Source: Ignavibacteriales bacterium
Lineage (GTDB): Bacteria; Bacteroidota; Ignavibacteria; Ignavibacteriales; Melioribacteraceae
DNA: 63,816 nucleotides
Direction of reading: 5' to 3'
Assembly (NCBI GenBank): GCA_016177735.1
Contig: JACOUS010000022.1
Coordinates: forward strand, 1-63,816
The notes beneath the pieces were generated by a model that was not told the origin of the DNA, ran no database searches, and saw only the letters and a list, made by a program, of their open reading frames with translations. Shown here piece after piece: positions 61,380 to 63,816 of this stretch. A program made the position numbers and the translations under genes. Every line of letters begins with the position of its first letter. The first letter of the stretch is position 1.

Positions 61380-62840
61380 ATGACCAACAGCGAGCAAATT
61401 AAAGTACTGCTGATCGAAGACGAAGAATTTGATGCGAGACGTGTTGAAAATACTATCAAACCGTTTGCCGGTAGAATTAAAATCTGCGACATGGTTTCGG
61501 ACGGCAAATCGGCAATGGATCTGCTCGAACTCAAAAAAAATTTTTACGATATCGTAATCATGGATTTCCAAATAGCCGGCGGCTTGCGCGGCGAACAACT
61601 CGTTAAAAAAATAAAAGATATCGATCCCTCGCTGCAAATTATTGTTATTACCAAAATGACAATCAACATAACCGATTACGAATTTGCTCACGGATTGATT
61701 GAAGCCGGTGCGTTTTGGTACTGCACAAAATATCCGGGTGATATCGAAGAATATATTTACCAGCCGACAGATTTTATAATGAGCATTTTCAATGCGTACG
61801 AAAGAAGAAAACTTATAAAAGAGAAACAGAGATCAACTCAAAAGCTGCGTAAGAATGTTGAAGATATTCTTGCCGGCAAAAAAATTATTGGAATTTCCGA
61901 AGCCGCAAACAAACTGAGAGAGCAAATTGCAAAATATTCCAACAGCAATGTTCCGGTTTTAATCAGCGGATTTTCCGGAACGGGAAAAGAATTGGTTGCG
62001 TACAATCTGCATTATAACAGTCCGCGCAAGTATGAAAATTTTGTTCCGATAAACTGCGGCGGCATTCCCGATCAATTGATTGAAAGCGAACTCTTCGGTT
62101 ATGAAAAAGGCGCATTCACCGGCGCCGATAAAAGCAAACCCGGTCTCTTTGAAATTGCAAACCACGGAACAATTTTTTTGGATGAGATTTCCGAACTGCC
62201 TCTTTCTGCACAGGTGAAACTTTTACGTGTTCTTCAGGAAGGTGAAGTTGAAAAAATCGGCAGAACAGATAAAATAAAAGTTGATGTGCGGGTTATTTCT
62301 GCATCAAACAGAAATCTTGAGGAAGAGATAAAAGAGAAACGCTTCCGCGAAGATCTATATTATAGATTGAATGTTGTTCCCATTTCGGTGCCGCCGCTTC
62401 ATCAAAGAAAAGACGATATCATTTATCTTGCCGATTATTTTATGAACGAGTTTGCGATTGATATGGGAAAAGAGATTCCAACGATTAACGAAGATGCAAT
62501 GAAAGTTTTGATCGATTACAACTGGCCCGGCAACGTGCGCGAACTTAAAAATCTTGTTCAGCGCCTTTTGTTTTACGATGAAAAAATTGTCACACCGGAA
62601 TTGATTGAATCGGCGCTCGGCAAAAAAATTTCACAGCTCGATGCATATTTCGGAATTGACGGCGTAAGTTTCAAATCGCCCGATCAGCCGTTTTCTTTAA
62701 GACAGATGGAAAAAATTTTCCGTGAAAAATATTTCAAGTACATCCGCAATCAGGCAGAATCGGATTCCGAAGCTGCAAAAAAACTTGGTCTCGCCCCGCC
62801 GAATTATTATAGGATGTGCAAAGAGCTTGGGTTGAAGTAA
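61380..62840 (+). CDS. Sigma-54-dependent response regulator (NtrC family)
   Basis: A 486-residue activator: receiver domain with Asp62 ('VIMDFQIAGG'), AAA+ domain with Walker A 'GFSGTGKE', the sigma-54 contact loop 'GAFTGA', 'GTIFLDEISELPLSAQVKLL' and 'RFREDLYYRLNVVPI', and a C-terminal Fis-type helix-turn-helix ('SDSEAAKKLGLAPPNYYRM'). The receiver ends in a coil containing 'FWYCTKYPGD', where the usual lysine of the output face (K in KP motif) is present as 'TKYP'. It follows the sensor ATPase and is its likely partner. Confidence 0.95.
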   Translation: MTNSEQIKVLLIEDEEFDARRVENTIKPFAGRIKICDMVSDGKSAMDLLELKKNFYDIVIMDFQIAGGLRGEQLVKKIKDIDPSLQIIVITKMTINITDYEFAHGLIEAGAFWYCTKYPGDIEEYIYQPTDFIMSIFNAYERRKLIKEKQRSTQKLRKNVEDILAGKKIIGISEAANKLREQIAKYSNSNVPVLISGFSGTGKELVAYNLHYNSPRKYENFVPINCGGIPDQLIESELFGYEKGAFTGADKSKPGLFEIANHGTIFLDEISELPLSAQVKLLRVLQEGEVEKIGRTDKIKVDVRVISASNRNLEEEIKEKRFREDLYYRLNVVPISVPPLHQRKDDIIYLADYFMNEFAIDMGKEIPTINEDAMKVLIDYNWPGNVRELKNLVQRLLFYDEKIVTPELIESALGKKISQLDAYFGIDGVSFKSPDQPFSLRQMEKIFREKYFKYIRNQAESDSEAAKKLGLAPPNYYRMCKELGLK

Positions 62841-63031
62841 TCTCATAAGCGGTTTAGTAAACAACCACTAATTTCTTTACGCATTTTAGAAATACTTCCA
62901 TCTTTTTGGCTGACAAAACAACACGTCATATCCGCAAACGTGCAAGAATTTTTCTCCCATCGTTCGTAGAAAAATACTTGCGAATCTTGATTAATGTTTT
63001 AAACTTTCGTTTGTAAACTATGAGGGCAGTA
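62841..63031. other. Intergenic spacer before the FG-GAP gene
   Basis: These 191 bases include a possible imperfect hairpin with CTTGCGAA / TTTTCT-rich segments, but no clear promoter, terminator or repeat is identified. Confidence 0.3.
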
Positions 63032-63816
63032 AATGAAAAAAATATTTGCAATACTCTTTTTATTATGCACACAACTATTTGCACAAGGTGAACTAAAATT
63101 ATTAACTACAATCCATGGCGAGAAGGAAGGAGATGAGTTCTCCGATGTTGATGCAATTGGCGATATTAACGGCGATGGATTTGATGATTTTATTGTTGGG
63201 AAAAAAAATAGGGGCTCATATCTAAAACTTTATTTTGGTGCCTCTCCTTTTGACACACTTAATTGCATAAAATTTTTGGAAGGAACTCGCAAAATAGTTT
63301 ATGCTTCCGGTTGTGGAAAAGGGGACTTAAACGGGGATGGGTATAACGATTTTGTAATCAACACCCTTTATGATGTTAATGATTATAGAGTAGAAATTTA
63401 TTATGGAGGAAAAGACAAAAAGATTTATGACAACCCGGATTTGATAATAACCAACAATGGATGGTATTACAGTTTTGGTGCAAGGTCAATAAACGGAGAT
63501 TTGAATAATGACGGCTACGATGACTTGGTAATAACCGCACCGAACGATGATTTTGATGCACGAGGGAGAGTATATATTTATTTGGGCGGTAAAGAGATGG
63601 ATGATATTTGTGATGTATTCTTAGAAGGGAAAGAAGAGTTCGATATGTTTGGAGCCTCTGCAGAAATAATTGGAGATGTTAATGCAGACGGGTATGATGA
63701 ACTGCTGGTAGGTGCACCTCAAGACTTAAAGGATAAGGGAGGGAAAGCATATCTTTTTTTCGGAGGAGATAGCATTGGATTTAATCAGTCGATCGAATTA
63801 ATTGGCGATACGACCA
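63032..63816 (+). CDS. Exported FG-GAP/VCBS repeat protein (cut by window end)
   Basis: An open frame runs from ATG at 63032 (preceded by GAGGGCAGTAA) to the edge, 261 codons so far. It has a signal peptide ('KKIFAILFLLCTQLFAQ') and FG-GAP repeats with calcium-binding 'DINGDGFDDF', 'DLNGDGYNDF', 'DLNNDGYDDL' and 'DVNADGYDEL' loops followed by 'YFGA', 'YYGG', 'YLGG' and 'FFGG' ends, typical of integrin-like propellers. Such proteins in Ignavibacteria often end in a T9SS sorting domain, but the C-terminus is not visible. Because it has no stop in the window, it could be missed by simple gene calling. Confidence 0.85.

Noticed and set aside
1-63816. Prophage, integron, CRISPR-Cas or defence island
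   Set aside because: Apart from the partial insertion sequence, the type I methylase and one toxin-antitoxin pair there is no integrase, capsid, Cas or known defence gene.

Overview
The window looks like chromosomal DNA from an Ignavibacteria-type bacterium (Bacteroidota/Chlorobiota group). The basis is AT-rich DNA, type IX secretion sorting domains containing 'NYPNPFNPS' in two secreted proteins, Omp28/DUF6029/TlpA and DUF4097 proteins, and NtrC-type two-component systems. This placement is inferred from protein style; there is no rRNA in the window.

Layout. 1-3.0 kb: the 3' end of an insertion sequence abuts a truncated type I specificity gene (hsdS), followed by hsdM; no hsdR is visible. 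3.4-7.4 kb: ECF sigma factor, HEAT-repeat membrane protein (putative anti-sigma) and two DUF4097 proteins with 'TMGG' ladders. 7.5-9.0 kb (minus): zinc-finger anti-sigma, a second ECF sigma and an AlkA-like DNA glycosylase. 9.0-15.3 kb: a cNMP-binding/GAF/ATPase protein that lacks the kinase histidine, miaA, a glycosyltransferase and prfA. 15.3-31.8 kb (minus): a long surface-glycan cluster with a complete pseudaminic-acid pathway (PseB, PseC, a PseG-PseH fusion, PseI, a cytidylyltransferase), glycosyltransferases, a Wzx-type flippase, a YfhO protein and a sugar epimerase; a Tat-exported aspartylglucosaminidase and a small exported protein lie at its 3' end.

32-42 kb: a T9SS cargo protein, a serpin lipoprotein, a second lipoprotein, a kinase/NtrC pair coupled to a periplasmic coiled-coil protein and a probable outer-membrane barrel, a polyprenyl-phosphate glycosyltransferase, and two small cysteine-rich proteins. 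42-46.3 kb (minus): a BtuF-like binding lipoprotein and a TlpA-DUF6029-Omp28 (T9SS) operon. 46.4-53.6 kb: tRNA-Lys(CTT) with terminator, an exported beta-propeller-like protein, and a Spy-like/MacA/ABC/MacB/TolC efflux operon. 53.8-56.2 kb: agmatine-to-putrescine genes and a ParE-type toxin-antitoxin pair. 56.3-62.8 kb: a SurA-like chaperone, an orphan solute-binding protein, an unusual sensor ATPase and a sigma-54 activator. The window ends inside an FG-GAP repeat protein.

Two themes stand out. First, short palindromic or degenerate repeats of several families fill the intergenic spaces and have also entered the 3' ends of coding sequences in frame (hsdS, a GT2 gene, an Omp28 gene, a GT4 gene). 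Second, several signalling modules are built unusually: a histidine-less kinase-like protein with an internal Shine-Dalgarno/ATG, an orphan binding protein next to a sensor ATPase without a normal H-box, and a HEAT-repeat anti-sigma candidate. No CRISPR array, rRNA, prophage or recognisable riboswitch was seen.
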